Assembly: GCA_030064935.1 (NCBI GenBank)
Contig: JASJEA010000016.1
Coordinates: forward strand, 1 to 35,794
Reading direction: 5' to 3'
DNA from: Crocosphaera sp.
GTDB taxonomy: Bacteria > Cyanobacteriota > Cyanobacteriia > Cyanobacteriales > Microcystaceae
DNA: 35,794 bases
Below the pieces are notes generated by a model that was not told where the DNA came from, ran no database searches, and was given only the letters and a program-made list of their open reading frames with translations. Positions 25,758 through 35,775 of the stretch are shown here, piece after piece; position 1 is the stretch's first letter; every line of letters begins with the position of its first letter. The translations under genes and the position numbers were made by a program.

Positions 25758-26884
25758 TAGATTGTATTTCTTTCCTGATAAGGGCGTTTCAGGGAGGCGA
25801 TCGCTTGTTGTAAGGTTTTCACGTCCATACAAGTGCCTCCAGTGGCTCCTGCCATGGTGGTAATATGTTCTTCCATTAAGGTGCCACCAAGATCATTACA
25901 ACCCCATTTCAATGCTTCTACGGCTCCATTCAAACCTAGTTTTACCCAACTGGGTTGATGATTGCCGATCCATTTACCAAGGAAGAGGCGGGAAACGGCG
26001 GTTAAAAGTAATGTATCTTGAAGGCTGGGTTGTTCTCGTTGAACACGATTTTTTAGGGCTTTGGGGGCATCTTTTCCTACAAAGGGTAGGAGAATAAATT
26101 CAGTTATTTTTCCAGGATAGTTATGGTTGATAGCAGTTTTTTGTAAGTTTCTAATCTGACTTAAATGTTTGATTTGTTGTTCTGCTGTTTCAATATGTCC
26201 ACATAACATGGTACTGGTGGTATATAATCCTAAACGATGGGCTAAACTAACAATTTCTAGCCAAGTTTGACTGTTAATTTTTTCCGGACAAATAATCCGT
26301 CTCACGGTGTCGTCTAAAACTTCGGCTGCGGTTCCTGGCATTGAGCCTAAACCTGCTTTTTTTAAGCCTAGAATAACATCGATATAGGTCAATTTATCTT
26401 CTCTGGCAATAAATTGGATTTCTTGGGGAGAAAAGGCGTGTAGATGAAGTTGGGGGAAAGTTTCTTTAATAGTACGAATTAATTGTTGATAGTATTTTAG
26501 GGAACTTCCTTCTAGTTTAGCTTGAGGGTTTAAGCCTCCCTGCATACAAATTTCCGTTGCTCCCTTTTTCACTGCTTCGGTTGCTTTTTCAATAATTTGT
26601 TCTATACTAAGCCAAAATGCTCCGTCTTGTTCGGGATCACGTCGAAAGGCACAAAAGTTACAATGTTGCTCACAAATATTGGTAAAATTAATGTTCCGAT
26701 TAATAATATAAGTGACGGTATTCCCTACTTGTTTTTGTCGCAAGTTATCGGCACTTTGGCGAATTTTATTGATTATAGTTTCATCCTTTTGAGACAGAAG
26801 TAGCATAGCATCGCTTTCTGATAACTCCCACTCATTTTCTACTTGTTCTAAAATGTTTGTTATGGATTTGACTTGACTAACCAT
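25739..26884 (-). CDS. cofH: FO synthase subunit 2 (CofH)
   Basis: 381 residues, radical SAM enzyme. The cluster-binding motif CEQHCNFCAF has cysteines at 71, 75 and 78. It is followed by EICMQGGLNP, LHAFSPQEI and GLGSMPGTAAEVLDD, all hallmarks of CofH; the tail has EEHITTMAGATGG. With CofG it joins tyrosine-derived and flavin-pathway precursors to make 8-hydroxy-5-deazaflavin (FO), used in cyanobacteria mainly as the antenna of photolyase. cofG is not in the window. The 3' end abuts a TnpB fragment, but the protein ends at a normal length. Confidence 0.95.
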   Translation of the reverse strand: MVSQVKSITNILEQVENEWELSESDAMLLLSQKDETIINKIRQSADNLRQKQVGNTVTYIINRNINFTNICEQHCNFCAFRRDPEQDGAFWLSIEQIIEKATEAVKKGATEICMQGGLNPQAKLEGSSLKYYQQLIRTIKETFPQLHLHAFSPQEIQFIAREDKLTYIDVILGLKKAGLGSMPGTAAEVLDDTVRRIICPEKINSQTWLEIVSLAHRLGLYTTSTMLCGHIETAEQQIKHLSQIRNLQKTAINHNYPGKITEFILLPFVGKDAPKALKNRVQREQPSLQDTLLLTAVSRLFLGKWIGNHQPSWVKLGLNGAVEALKWGCNDLGGTLMEEHITTMAGATGGTCMDVKTLQQAIASLKRPYQERNTIYGISQS

Positions 26885-26964
26885 AAGAATCTATTAATAA
26901 TTATCCTATTGTCGTTTAATTATTATATCAGAATATTTCTTATTTTAAATCGGTACCTTAATTT

Positions 26965-28614
26965 ATGAAAGTTTCAGCAAAACAGATTAATCTTCTTCTT
27001 TTATTATCTATTGCTATCGCTGTTCTATTGAGAATAATTTATTTAGATAGTCGAGAATTTTGGTACGATGAGGTTTTATCTTTGTTACTTTCAACGGGGA
27101 AAAAAGGTAATTATAATAATCCACAAGATACACCTATTTTATTGGCCAATTATACCAGTTTACTGCAGATTACTCTTGAAAATAGTTTTTCTGCTTTTTT
27201 GATAACAACTGAAAAGTTTCTCAAAGGTTTAATGGGAGAACCTCACCCTTTTTTATTTTTTTTACAACAATATATATGGTTAAGATTCTGGGGAAATTCA
27301 GAAGCAGCAATGCGGAGTATTATTGTTTTATTTAGCTTGGGTTCTATAGCCTGTGCTTATGGTTTAGGAAGACGATTATTAGGAAATCAAGGAGGTTTGT
27401 TATTCGCTGCATTATTGGGTTTAAATCCTTACTATCTCTTTCATTCTTTAAATGTCAGAATGTATTGTCCATTAGTGTTTTGGGTTTTACTCAGCAGTTG
27501 GTCTTTATTAGAATTGGTTACATTAAAAGGTTCAAGTTTCAAAAATAAAAATGATAAATTATATCAAGTATTTTGGATAGTATTATTGATTTTTTCTCTA
27601 GCATCGGGGTTGATGACATTTTATTATTTTGCAGTTTTTATGTTGGCTTTATCAGTATTAGTTTTATGGTTAGATAGACGCAGATGGTGGCAATATGCTG
27701 TTTATTTCATCGCTAGTGTTCTCATTACTATTCCTTGGGTTTTGTGGGGAACTAGACAACAATTAAGAAATGCTGATTTAGGAAGGTTTTCCAGTAAAGG
27801 TAATTTATTTATAAATCTATTCAAACATTTTCAACAGTTTCTTGATGTCTTAGGTATTCATTTATTAATTGGTGACTGGTCTAGTATTTTATCTCCTTTT
27901 ATTATCACGTTAGCGGGATTTTTTGTGGTAATTATTTTAAGTTTCTGTAGTTTTTATCTTTGGAAAAATCAACAACATAAATTACTAACTATTGGCTTAA
28001 TTATAGGTGTATTGCCCTTAGTTTTAATGCTAATAATAGATATTGTGACAGGAAAATTCACATTAGCATTTGGTTGGGGTCGTTCAGTAATTTTTGTTTT
28101 ACCCGGATGTTTATTATTATTAGTTATCTATTTAGAAAAAGCCAATATTAAGTTTAAAAGTTTAGCAATTATAGGCATCCTATTACTCTATTTAACTATC
28201 AATATTACTGATTTTAGTTTACGTTCCCGTAGGATGTTTCATACAGTAGCAGATATTATTAATCAACAGCCAAACAGCCCCACATTAATTATTATGGATT
28301 CTCAAGCTTGGGGTCACGTTCTACGTTTAGCTTATTATCTTCCTGTGACTTCTCCCATTAGTTTACTATCCCAAAAGTCTAATAAATTTGTCTCTATTGT
28401 TGAAAAAAATCTTAATCAAAATACCCAAAATTATAACCGTATTTTATGGTTACAAAGTCATCGTCCGGTTTGGGGTAAACCAAGTACAGAAGAACAAAAA
28501 CAACAAGTCAAAAACATTTTGAATCAAAGTTACAACTTACAACAGTCTCAAGCCTTATTAGGAACCTGGGAATTAGATAATTTTACACTCAATGTTTATC
28601 AAAAAAATAGGTAA
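26965..28614 (+). CDS. GT39-like membrane glycosyltransferase
   Basis: 549 residues, very hydrophobic, with about ten or more predicted membrane helices. The first helix (about 10-25) is followed by DSREFWYDEV, the acidic GT-C motif in the first outer loop that binds the lipid-linked sugar in GT39/ArnT-like enzymes. Later comes QQYIWLRFWGNSEAAMRSI, also typical. It transfers a sugar from a polyprenyl carrier to a protein or lipid outside the membrane. Substrate unknown. It is divergent from cofH (80 bases) and unrelated to it in function. Confidence 0.85.
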   Translation: MKVSAKQINLLLLLSIAIAVLLRIIYLDSREFWYDEVLSLLLSTGKKGNYNNPQDTPILLANYTSLLQITLENSFSAFLITTEKFLKGLMGEPHPFLFFLQQYIWLRFWGNSEAAMRSIIVLFSLGSIACAYGLGRRLLGNQGGLLFAALLGLNPYYLFHSLNVRMYCPLVFWVLLSSWSLLELVTLKGSSFKNKNDKLYQVFWIVLLIFSLASGLMTFYYFAVFMLALSVLVLWLDRRRWWQYAVYFIASVLITIPWVLWGTRQQLRNADLGRFSSKGNLFINLFKHFQQFLDVLGIHLLIGDWSSILSPFIITLAGFFVVIILSFCSFYLWKNQQHKLLTIGLIIGVLPLVLMLIIDIVTGKFTLAFGWGRSVIFVLPGCLLLLVIYLEKANIKFKSLAIIGILLLYLTINITDFSLRSRRMFHTVADIINQQPNSPTLIIMDSQAWGHVLRLAYYLPVTSPISLLSQKSNKFVSIVEKNLNQNTQNYNRILWLQSHRPVWGKPSTEEQKQQVKNILNQSYNLQQSQALLGTWELDNFTLNVYQKNR

Positions 28615-28630
28615 CTTTAGAACTTACATT

Positions 28631-28722
28631 GAGTTATGTTTTTTTAAACAAGACAATGAGGGTTTAAGACTGCTGATTTAAGTAAGTTGTATCCAAATTA
28701 CCTAATATCAAACTCAGTTTTG
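28631..28722 (+). repeat. Dispersed intergenic repeat, copy B
   Basis: Counterpart of 3532-3623; 57 of 71 bases match ungapped from GACAATGAGGGTTT at 28652. It sits in the 248-base gap between the GT39-like gene and a small exported protein gene. The rest of that gap shows no gene. Confidence 0.7.
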
Positions 28723-28862
28723 TAGGGGTTTAACGCTGTTAAATTACCCTCATACTTTTCTCACAACTGAAACCTGATGGCTAGATCCGAAAATTAATAT
28801 CTCAATGATGATGATCCGTCAAACTTTGGGCATACTAAGAGCATCATTATCTGAAATAATCT

Positions 28863-30130
<1,268 letters not shown>

Positions 30131-30190
30131 TTATATATCTATAAGTCCTAGGGCGGCTATTTAGAGAATTTGTAATCTTTTCTTTTGTCT

Positions 30191-30213
30191 TTGGGGAATG
30201 ACCCCAACAGGGG
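30191..30213. other. Overlapping alternative hairpins in the ilvC leader
   Basis: TTGGGG-AATGA-CCCCAA (30191-30207) and CCCC-AACA-GGGG (30202-30213) share the CCCC and cannot form together. They lie about 100 bases upstream of the ilvC ATG. A switch-like leader is possible, but neither is followed by a T-run on the minus strand. Confidence 0.35.
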
Positions 30214-30241
30214 TGAAAACCTAACTGCTATTTTGAGTTTT

Positions 30242-30262
30242 TTGTCAAGAGCGGCTTGACAA
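30242..30262. terminator. Hairpin just after the glutaredoxin-like gene
   Basis: TTGTCAAG-AGCGG-CTTGACAA, a perfect 8-bp stem placed three bases after the glutaredoxin-like stop on the minus strand. The minus strand continues with AAAAAACTC rather than T, so it is not a standard intrinsic terminator. It may protect the 3' end of the message. Confidence 0.35.
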
Positions 30263-30264
30263 TT

Positions 30265-30537
30265 TCAGCTATTGGTAAATGTTTGATAATTTTTCTCTAA
30301 CCGTTGTGCTAACCTTTCCACAGAAATACGGGGGGAAAAACGAGGGATCGTTTTTTCTCCTTCGGGTAACTGTAAGCGCAATACAGGAATTTCATATTGA
30401 TAGGCTTCAAACCAGTCATCACGAGTGGTTATATCTCGTATTTCTAGTTCAACATTAAGGGTTTTAATCTGTCTTAATTTGCCTTCTAGTCCCTCACATA
30501 AATGACACCCCGGTTTACTATACAAAATAAGCTGCAT
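30265..30537 (-). CDS. Glutaredoxin-like thioredoxin-fold protein
   Basis: 90 residues. LILYSKPGCHLC places a CxxC redox pair at Cys11 and Cys14, followed by the TRDDWFEAYQYEIPVLRL part with the cis-Pro of the thioredoxin fold (DUF836/glutaredoxin-like family). Such proteins are small cytosolic thiol-disulfide reductants. The gene starts 10 bases after the ABC ATPase gene, so the two are very likely co-transcribed. Partner unknown. Confidence 0.85.
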   Translation of the reverse strand: MQLILYSKPGCHLCEGLEGKLRQIKTLNVELEIRDITTRDDWFEAYQYEIPVLRLQLPEGEKTIPRFSPRISVERLAQRLEKNYQTFTNS

Positions 30538-30547
30538 GATTAATCAC

Positions 30548-31642
30548 CTATCTACTGAGTGAAGACATTTCCTTTTGAGAGGGTAAGGGAATGGTGGGAA
30601 ACACTTGTGCTGCTTGAGAAGCGATCGCCAGTTGCACTTTTGTTCCAATGGGTAACTGGGTTTGAATCGTCGTCCTCGCATGGATTTGACAACCGGAGGG
30701 GGTTCTTAAACAATAACGATATTCTCTTCCCAAAAATTGGCGATCGCTAATCACTACTTCTGCTGTGTCGTCCTGTTCTAACTTGATATCCTCTTGTCGG
30801 ACCATCAATTCTCCTTCGGGAATATTTTCCCCAGAGTAAGGTAGTTCCCACTGACCAATTTCTGTGGTCCAGATTTGTCCTCTTCGTTTAGCAGGGATAA
30901 AATTAGCCTGGGTGACAAATTCCGCCACAAACCGAGATTTCGGACGGGTATAAATCTCTTCAGGGGTTCCCAATTGTTCGATTGTCCCAGAGGACATAAC
31001 AGCGATTTTATCACAGATGGCCATGGCTTCTTCTTGGTCGTGGGTGACAAACATGGCGGTTATGCCGGTGCCTTTGAGAATGTGACGAATTTCGTGTCGT
31101 AATCTCAAACGAACTTGCACGTCCAAGTTACTTAGGGGTTCATCCAATAATATTAAGGCTGGTTTGGGGGCTAATGCTCTGGCTAAAGCGACTCTTTGTT
31201 GTTGTCCCCCTGAGAGTTGATGGGGATAACGTCTTTCGAGCCCTTCGAGTCCTACTAAGGTCAATACTTCGCCAATACGCTGTTTTATTTCTTTTTTAGG
31301 TAATTTCTTCTTATCTAAGCCAAAAGCAATGTTATCAGCAATGTTTAAATGGGGGAATAAGGCATAATCTTGGAATACCATTCCTGTATTCCGTTGTTCT
31401 GGGGGAAGTATTTTCTGAGCACTGGCTACCAAATTTCCCCCTAGTTCTATGGTTCCTGCGCTGGGTTGTTCAAACCCTGCAATCATTCGTAATAGGGTAG
31501 TTTTGCCACAACCAGATGGACCGAGTAACCCTAAAATTTCCCCTTGTGCTAAGTTAAAGCTGATTTGATCAACGGCGGCTATCTCCTGATGAGGAAATTG
31601 TTTAATAATTTGTTCTACTTGGAGAATAATAGAGTCTGTCAT
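30548..31642 (-). CDS. ABC transporter ATPase, Fe(III)/FutC-FbpC-like
   Basis: 364 residues. Walker A GPSGCGKTT at 41-49, Q-loop in VFQDYALFPH, signature LSGGQQQR at 143-150, Walker B LILLDEP at 163-169 and switch His in VTHDQEE. The C-terminal part (about 240-350) is a TOBE-type regulatory domain. Overall it is closest to the iron(III)/sulfate/spermidine importer ATPases, with the PPEQRNTGMVFQDYALFPHL segment typical of FbpC/FutC. Substrate is inferred only; permease and binding-protein genes are not adjacent, which is normal for the dispersed fut genes of cyanobacteria. It heads an operon with the glutaredoxin-like gene. Confidence 0.88.
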   Translation of the reverse strand: MTDSIILQVEQIIKQFPHQEIAAVDQISFNLAQGEILGLLGPSGCGKTTLLRMIAGFEQPSAGTIELGGNLVASAQKILPPEQRNTGMVFQDYALFPHLNIADNIAFGLDKKKLPKKEIKQRIGEVLTLVGLEGLERRYPHQLSGGQQQRVALARALAPKPALILLDEPLSNLDVQVRLRLRHEIRHILKGTGITAMFVTHDQEEAMAICDKIAVMSSGTIEQLGTPEEIYTRPKSRFVAEFVTQANFIPAKRRGQIWTTEIGQWELPYSGENIPEGELMVRQEDIKLEQDDTAEVVISDRQFLGREYRYCLRTPSGCQIHARTTIQTQLPIGTKVQLAIASQAAQVFPTIPLPSQKEMSSLSR

Positions 31643-31825
31643 AGTTAGGGTGGTTTCTAGGGTGAATCAGAGGAATTTACAGTTAAAATTATCGATTATG
31701 ATTTTAAAATTCGGGTAAGACCCTTAATTACTAATGCTTAGTTATAAGTATTATCAATAAGCACCTTTAATTGTTATATCCCATTTTTCTCATTTTTCAA
31801 ATAGGAAATATTCGCAAGATTGTCA

Positions 31826-32566
31826 ATGTTATCTAGAACACACTCCCATTATAACCATAATCCTCTCAACCCTGGTTTTGATACCATTTTGGTGCCTCAA
31901 GGGATGGAATACAAAGCTGTTGTCTCAGGAATAGCTAAAAAAACTTCAAAAATCAATATTATAGCTATTCCTGCTGGAATAGAACCCTTGACACGCTTTT
32001 TACAACAATGGCAACAAAGTAGAGAGTTTCTTGATAAATTACCGCAAGGATTGATTCTAATGGGGTTAGGGGGAAGCTTGTCCCCAACTTACTCGGTGGG
32101 AGATGTGATTTTGTACCGAGACTGTGGTTTGATGGATGATACTCAGGAAGAGTGGGGATGCTCAGACGAATTTTTGAGTGAGTGGGTGTTTGAGCAGTTA
32201 GGAAACACTAAGTTTTGGGGAAGGGGAATAACTAGCGATCGCATTATCTGCTCAGCTACAGAAAAGCTTTTATTAGGAAAAAAATATCAAGCCGATGTGG
32301 TGGATATGGAAGGAATGGCTTTGTTAAAGTGGAGTCAACAATGGGATATTCCTGTGGCGATGATTCGGGTAATTAGTGATAGTTGTCAGCAAGATTTACC
32401 TGATTTAAGTAAAGCATTTAATACAGATGGAAGTTTACAGCCTTTCATACTAACCCGTCAAATGTTGAAAAATCCGTCAAATTCAATACATTTAATTCGC
32501 AGTTCTTTGAAAAGTTTAGGAGTATTGAGTGAAGTTATCAATAAGATTACTGAAGGGTATTTTTAA
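31826..32566 (+). CDS. Nucleoside phosphorylase/MTAN-like protein
   Basis: About 246 residues from ATG 31826 (a TTG two codons earlier is less likely). The segment TILVPQGMEYKAVVSGI begins the PNP/UDP phosphorylase fold. LILMGLGGSLSPTYSVGDVI is the central glycine-rich part, and VVDMEGMALLKW is the ribose-binding signature (usually VDMEGAA). IPVAMIRVISD follows, matching the catalytic Asp strand. Members cleave purine nucleosides or related compounds; the substrate (including a possible hopanoid HpnG-like role) cannot be fixed from sequence. It is divergent from the ABC gene with a 177-base gap. Confidence 0.75.
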   Translation: MLSRTHSHYNHNPLNPGFDTILVPQGMEYKAVVSGIAKKTSKINIIAIPAGIEPLTRFLQQWQQSREFLDKLPQGLILMGLGGSLSPTYSVGDVILYRDCGLMDDTQEEWGCSDEFLSEWVFEQLGNTKFWGRGITSDRIICSATEKLLLGKKYQADVVDMEGMALLKWSQQWDIPVAMIRVISDSCQQDLPDLSKAFNTDGSLQPFILTRQMLKNPSNSIHLIRSSLKSLGVLSEVINKITEGYF

Positions 32567-32577
32567 GATTGGTTGAA

Positions 32578-32709
32578 ATGCAGGGTATTGGTTGGACGAT
32601 TAACCAAGGAAGAAATTATTTACAACAATATTATCAAAAGCGATCCCGTTCACAATTAACTGATAATCAAATCCAAGAATTTTTAGACGATTTAAAAACA
32701 AAAGTATGA
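32578..32709 (+). CDS. Short 43-residue ORF, unknown
   Basis: ATG 32578 to TGA 32709 encodes MQGIGWTINQGRNYLQQYYQ followed by a helical, charged end (LTDNQIQEFLDDLKTKV). It is only 11 bases behind the phosphorylase-like gene and on the same strand, and its composition looks protein-like. No domain is recognised. It could be a translated small protein of the same transcript or a remnant. Confidence 0.45.
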   Translation: MQGIGWTINQGRNYLQQYYQKRSRSQLTDNQIQEFLDDLKTKV

Positions 32710-32730
32710 AAAAGGTGGGACGATCCCACC
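32708..32730 (-). terminator. Intrinsic terminator after sufS
   Basis: On the minus strand GGTGGGA-TCG-TCCCACC is followed by TTTTTC, a textbook stem plus U-run, 26 bases after the sufS stop. It ends the sufD-sufS transcript. The + strand lacks a T-run, so it is not bidirectional by that criterion. Confidence 0.82.
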
Positions 32731-32755
32731 CCCAAAAACGCAGGCTATATGTTTA

Positions 32756-34018
32756 TTATCCCATCATATTCGTAAAGAAATCAATAGTTTCTTTTAAAAC
32801 CATGACAAATTGATCAATTTCTTCATAGGTATTATAAAAATATAAACTTACTCTGGCACTTCCTGAAGCATCAAATAAACGATGTAAAGGTTGAGTACAA
32901 TGGTGTCCGGAACGAATAGCAACCCCTTCATGATCTAATAAGGTTGATAAGTCACTTCCGTGTATTCCCTCAATATTAAATGCAGCTAAGGAGGCTCTTC
33001 CTTTTCCTTCTTGGGTAGGTTTTGGTCCATAAATCTTGATCTTAGGAATGTCTGCTAATTTTCTGAACAAATAAGCCGTTAATTCTTCCTCATAATCATG
33101 AATTTTATCCATACCAATATGGGTTAAATAATCAATAGCTGCCCCTAAAGCGATCGCTTCTCCAATAGCAGGGGTTCCGGCTTCAAATTTATGGGGTAAT
33201 TCTCCACAGGTAAAACCATCAAAAAAGACTTCATTAATCATTTCTCCTCCCCCTAAAAAAGGAGGCATTTCTTCTAATATTGCTTGTTTTCCATACAAGA
33301 AACCTACCCCAGAAGGACCACACATTTTATGGCCACTAGCCACTAACCAATCACAGTCCATTTGCTGTACATTAATGGTCATATGAGGGACACTTTGACA
33401 AGCATCAATTAATACCTTTACTCCCTTTGCATGGGATAGTTTAATCACTTCTTGAACTGGATTAATACATCCTAATGTATTAGAAACATGAACAATAGCA
33501 ACTAATTTTGTTTTTTCTGATAATAGGGATTTAAATCCTTCTAAGTCAAAATCTTCATTATCCGTTAAGGGAACATATTTAATCACGGCCCCCGTCTGTT
33601 TAGCAATCATTTGCCAAGGCACAAAATTACTATGATGTTCCATAACAGAGGTAATAATTTCATCCCCTGGTTGAAGATTATTTAAACCCCAACTATAAGC
33701 CACTACATTAATGGCTTCAGTAGCATTTCTAGTGAAGATAATTTCCTGACGGGAAGCAGCATGAATAAACTCGGCTATTTTATCCCTAGCTCCTTCATAA
33801 GCTTCTGTTGCTCTCACACTTAAACTGTGCGCCCCACGATGAACATTGGCGTTATCTTTTTGATAATAATTACGTAAAGTATCGAGTACCGCCACTGGTT
33901 TTTGAGAGGTAGCTGCATTGTCTAAATAGACTAAAGGTTTACCGTTAATTTCCTGGTGTAAAATGGGGAAATCATTGCGTACTTTTGCAGCTAGGGTTTT
34001 TTCTTGGATAGCAGTCAT
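32756..34018 (-). CDS. sufS: Cysteine desulfurase SufS
   Basis: About 420 residues from ATG 34018; the frame continues upstream to 34093, but that part overlaps sufD and adds no homology. The PLP-binding Lys lies in VASGHKMCGP (about Lys231) and the catalytic Cys in IRSGHHCTQPLH (about Cys374), as in group II desulfurases. It removes sulfur from cysteine for Fe-S cluster assembly by the SUF complex, working with SufE or SufU, which are not in the window. It lies 46 bases after sufD. Confidence 0.97.
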   Translation of the reverse strand: MTAIQEKTLAAKVRNDFPILHQEINGKPLVYLDNAATSQKPVAVLDTLRNYYQKDNANVHRGAHSLSVRATEAYEGARDKIAEFIHAASRQEIIFTRNATEAINVVAYSWGLNNLQPGDEIITSVMEHHSNFVPWQMIAKQTGAVIKYVPLTDNEDFDLEGFKSLLSEKTKLVAIVHVSNTLGCINPVQEVIKLSHAKGVKVLIDACQSVPHMTINVQQMDCDWLVASGHKMCGPSGVGFLYGKQAILEEMPPFLGGGEMINEVFFDGFTCGELPHKFEAGTPAIGEAIALGAAIDYLTHIGMDKIHDYEEELTAYLFRKLADIPKIKIYGPKPTQEGKGRASLAAFNIEGIHGSDLSTLLDHEGVAIRSGHHCTQPLHRLFDASGSARVSLYFYNTYEEIDQFVMVLKETIDFFTNMMG

Positions 34019-34064
34019 AATTGAAGTCAGAAGTTTTAATTTTTTTTCGAGTTTGAGATTCAGT

Positions 34065-35414
34065 TTACGCCTCGGCAGTGCGACAAACCACACATTGGGT
34101 TAGTCTTTGTTGCAGAGATTTAAAGGGTATTCTTTCCAAAATCTCAGCAGCGAAAGCATCAATTAAAAGATGGCGGGCATCGGTTTCATTTAAGCCTCGA
34201 CTTTGTAAATAAAATAATTCATCGGCTTCTAATTGACTGATGGTTGCTCCGTGAGAACATTTAACATTATCGGCTGTAATTTGTAGTTCTGGTTTGGTAT
34301 TAATCCGGGCTTTGGATGATAGTAATAGGTTACGGTTTAATTGGGTGGCATTGGTTAATTGTGCGAGTTTAGGAACGAATATTTTGCCATTAAATACCCC
34401 TTGTCCATTGCCGTCAATAATACATTTATGTAATTGATGAGTCACTCCATAAGGATGATTTAAACAAACAGCCGTATGAGTATCAGCAACTTGCTGATTA
34501 TCAATCATCGTTAAGCCGTTAAGATGGCTTTCTGTTTGTGTCCCATTTTGCCAAATTTGTAGGTTATGACGAGAAACTTTTGCTCCTAAATTTATCTCGT
34601 TACAAGTGTAGTTACTATCTTGATTCTGTGTGATGGAACTTCTTCCTATATGGAAGCTATCTGCTAATTCTCTTTGAATTCGATTATGATTGATTTGAGC
34701 ATTATTATTTAACCAAATCTCTGTCACAGAATTAGTAAAATATGGATTATTTTGTTGCAGATCTGAACAATGTTCTGTTATCGTGCCATAATACTCAATA
34801 AAAGAAGCACTAGAGCCTGTTTCTGCTATGATTAAGGTGCGAGTTTGAATCAGACTTGGATTATCATTGCCAACTACAAGAAATAGAACTTGAATAGGAG
34901 TTTCTACAGCAATATTTTTATTAATCCAAACAACAGCAGCATCCCTAAAACCTGCTGTATTTAATGCAGTGAATGTATCTTTTTCTCCTTCTGATTTACC
35001 TAAATAGTTAACAATATTTTCTTGTTGTAGCTCAGATAAATTGCTTAAGTTTCCAACATAGACATCCTGGGGTAATGCAGATACATTAGATAACTCAGAA
35101 GCATATTGTCCATTGACAAAAACAATGTAACTTTGTTGAGCTTCAGGTAAGATAAAGTTATCAATAATATTCTGGGTGACTGTCTCACTTTTCGCTGCTA
35201 AAAATTCCAACTGATATAATTCAGAAAGATCCGTAAACCGCCATTCCTCATCCTTTTTTGTGGGAAGAGTTAATTCTTTGACTTGAGCAACAGCATTTTT
35301 TCTTAGGGTTTGCAAATAGTCAATGTCAATGATGGGAGAATTCGCTTGACACTGCTCTAATAGGTTATTGAGGTAGGTTTCTGAATTGGTTGTGTCGAGG
35401 GTTGGATTATTCAT
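34065..35414 (-). CDS. sufD: Fe-S cluster assembly scaffold protein SufD
   Basis: 449 residues. The N-terminal helical part has KDEEWRFTDLSEL, typical of SufD; the right-handed beta-helix core runs through about 150-400 with HNRIQRELADSFHIGRSS, and the family end motif DNVKCSHGATISQLEADELF followed by YLQSRGL includes the conserved His. It forms the SufBC2D scaffold with SufB and SufC. In cyanobacteria the usual order is sufB-C-D-S; here sufC does not follow closely upstream. Confidence 0.95.
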   Translation of the reverse strand: MNNPTLDTTNSETYLNNLLEQCQANSPIIDIDYLQTLRKNAVAQVKELTLPTKKDEEWRFTDLSELYQLEFLAAKSETVTQNIIDNFILPEAQQSYIVFVNGQYASELSNVSALPQDVYVGNLSNLSELQQENIVNYLGKSEGEKDTFTALNTAGFRDAAVVWINKNIAVETPIQVLFLVVGNDNPSLIQTRTLIIAETGSSASFIEYYGTITEHCSDLQQNNPYFTNSVTEIWLNNNAQINHNRIQRELADSFHIGRSSITQNQDSNYTCNEINLGAKVSRHNLQIWQNGTQTESHLNGLTMIDNQQVADTHTAVCLNHPYGVTHQLHKCIIDGNGQGVFNGKIFVPKLAQLTNATQLNRNLLLSSKARINTKPELQITADNVKCSHGATISQLEADELFYLQSRGLNETDARHLLIDAFAAEILERIPFKSLQQRLTQCVVCRTAEA

Positions 35415-35577
35415 GCAGTTATGGTCAATAGTCAGCAGTTACAGTCTCTCTTGATGCAGGTTCCGTCTGTTTTCAACATTGACGAATCAGTTCACTCAAC
35501 CTGAATCTATAACCATCTTACAATACTTTAGAAACATTTTTGTTGTTAAAGTATCTTTTTGCTCTAATGGCTAATGA

Positions 35578-35596
35578 TTACTGTTGCGCAATAGAA
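35578..35596 (+). repeat. 19-base direct repeat, copy 1
   Basis: TTACTGTTGCGCAATAGAA, identical to 35776-35794, 198 bases apart. The second copy ends at the window edge, so more copies may follow. Confidence 0.85.
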
Positions 35597-35742
35597 TACA
35601 TTTGTTCACCACCAGCCCATGATATACGGTTTCAGAAGTAGCTAATGGTTACAGCAACAATCATTAAACAGTTTCTTATTTCAAGTGCTCGCTCACTCAC
35701 CACTAAATCATCTCTTCTTTGAGACTGAATATAAACAACAGG

Positions 35743-35758
35743 TTATAACCGGTTATAA
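35743..35758. promoter_or_regulatory. 16-bp perfect palindrome upstream of sufD
   Basis: TTATAACCGGTTATAA, perfectly symmetric, with GG before it so that GGTTATAA occurs twice in tandem. It may be a binding site for a dimeric regulator or part of the repeat unit. The target gene is uncertain because the next upstream gene is outside the window. Confidence 0.5.
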
Positions 35759-35775
35759 AAGCGAGAATCAATCTG

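Noticed and set aside
30242-30262. Strong intrinsic terminator after the glutaredoxin-like gene
   Set aside because: The stem is perfect, but the minus strand continues with A rather than T, so only a weak call was kept.
34019-34093. N-terminal extension of SufS overlapping sufD
   Set aside because: The extra 25 residues have no SufS homology and are the sufD tail read in another frame; ATG 34018 fits the family length.
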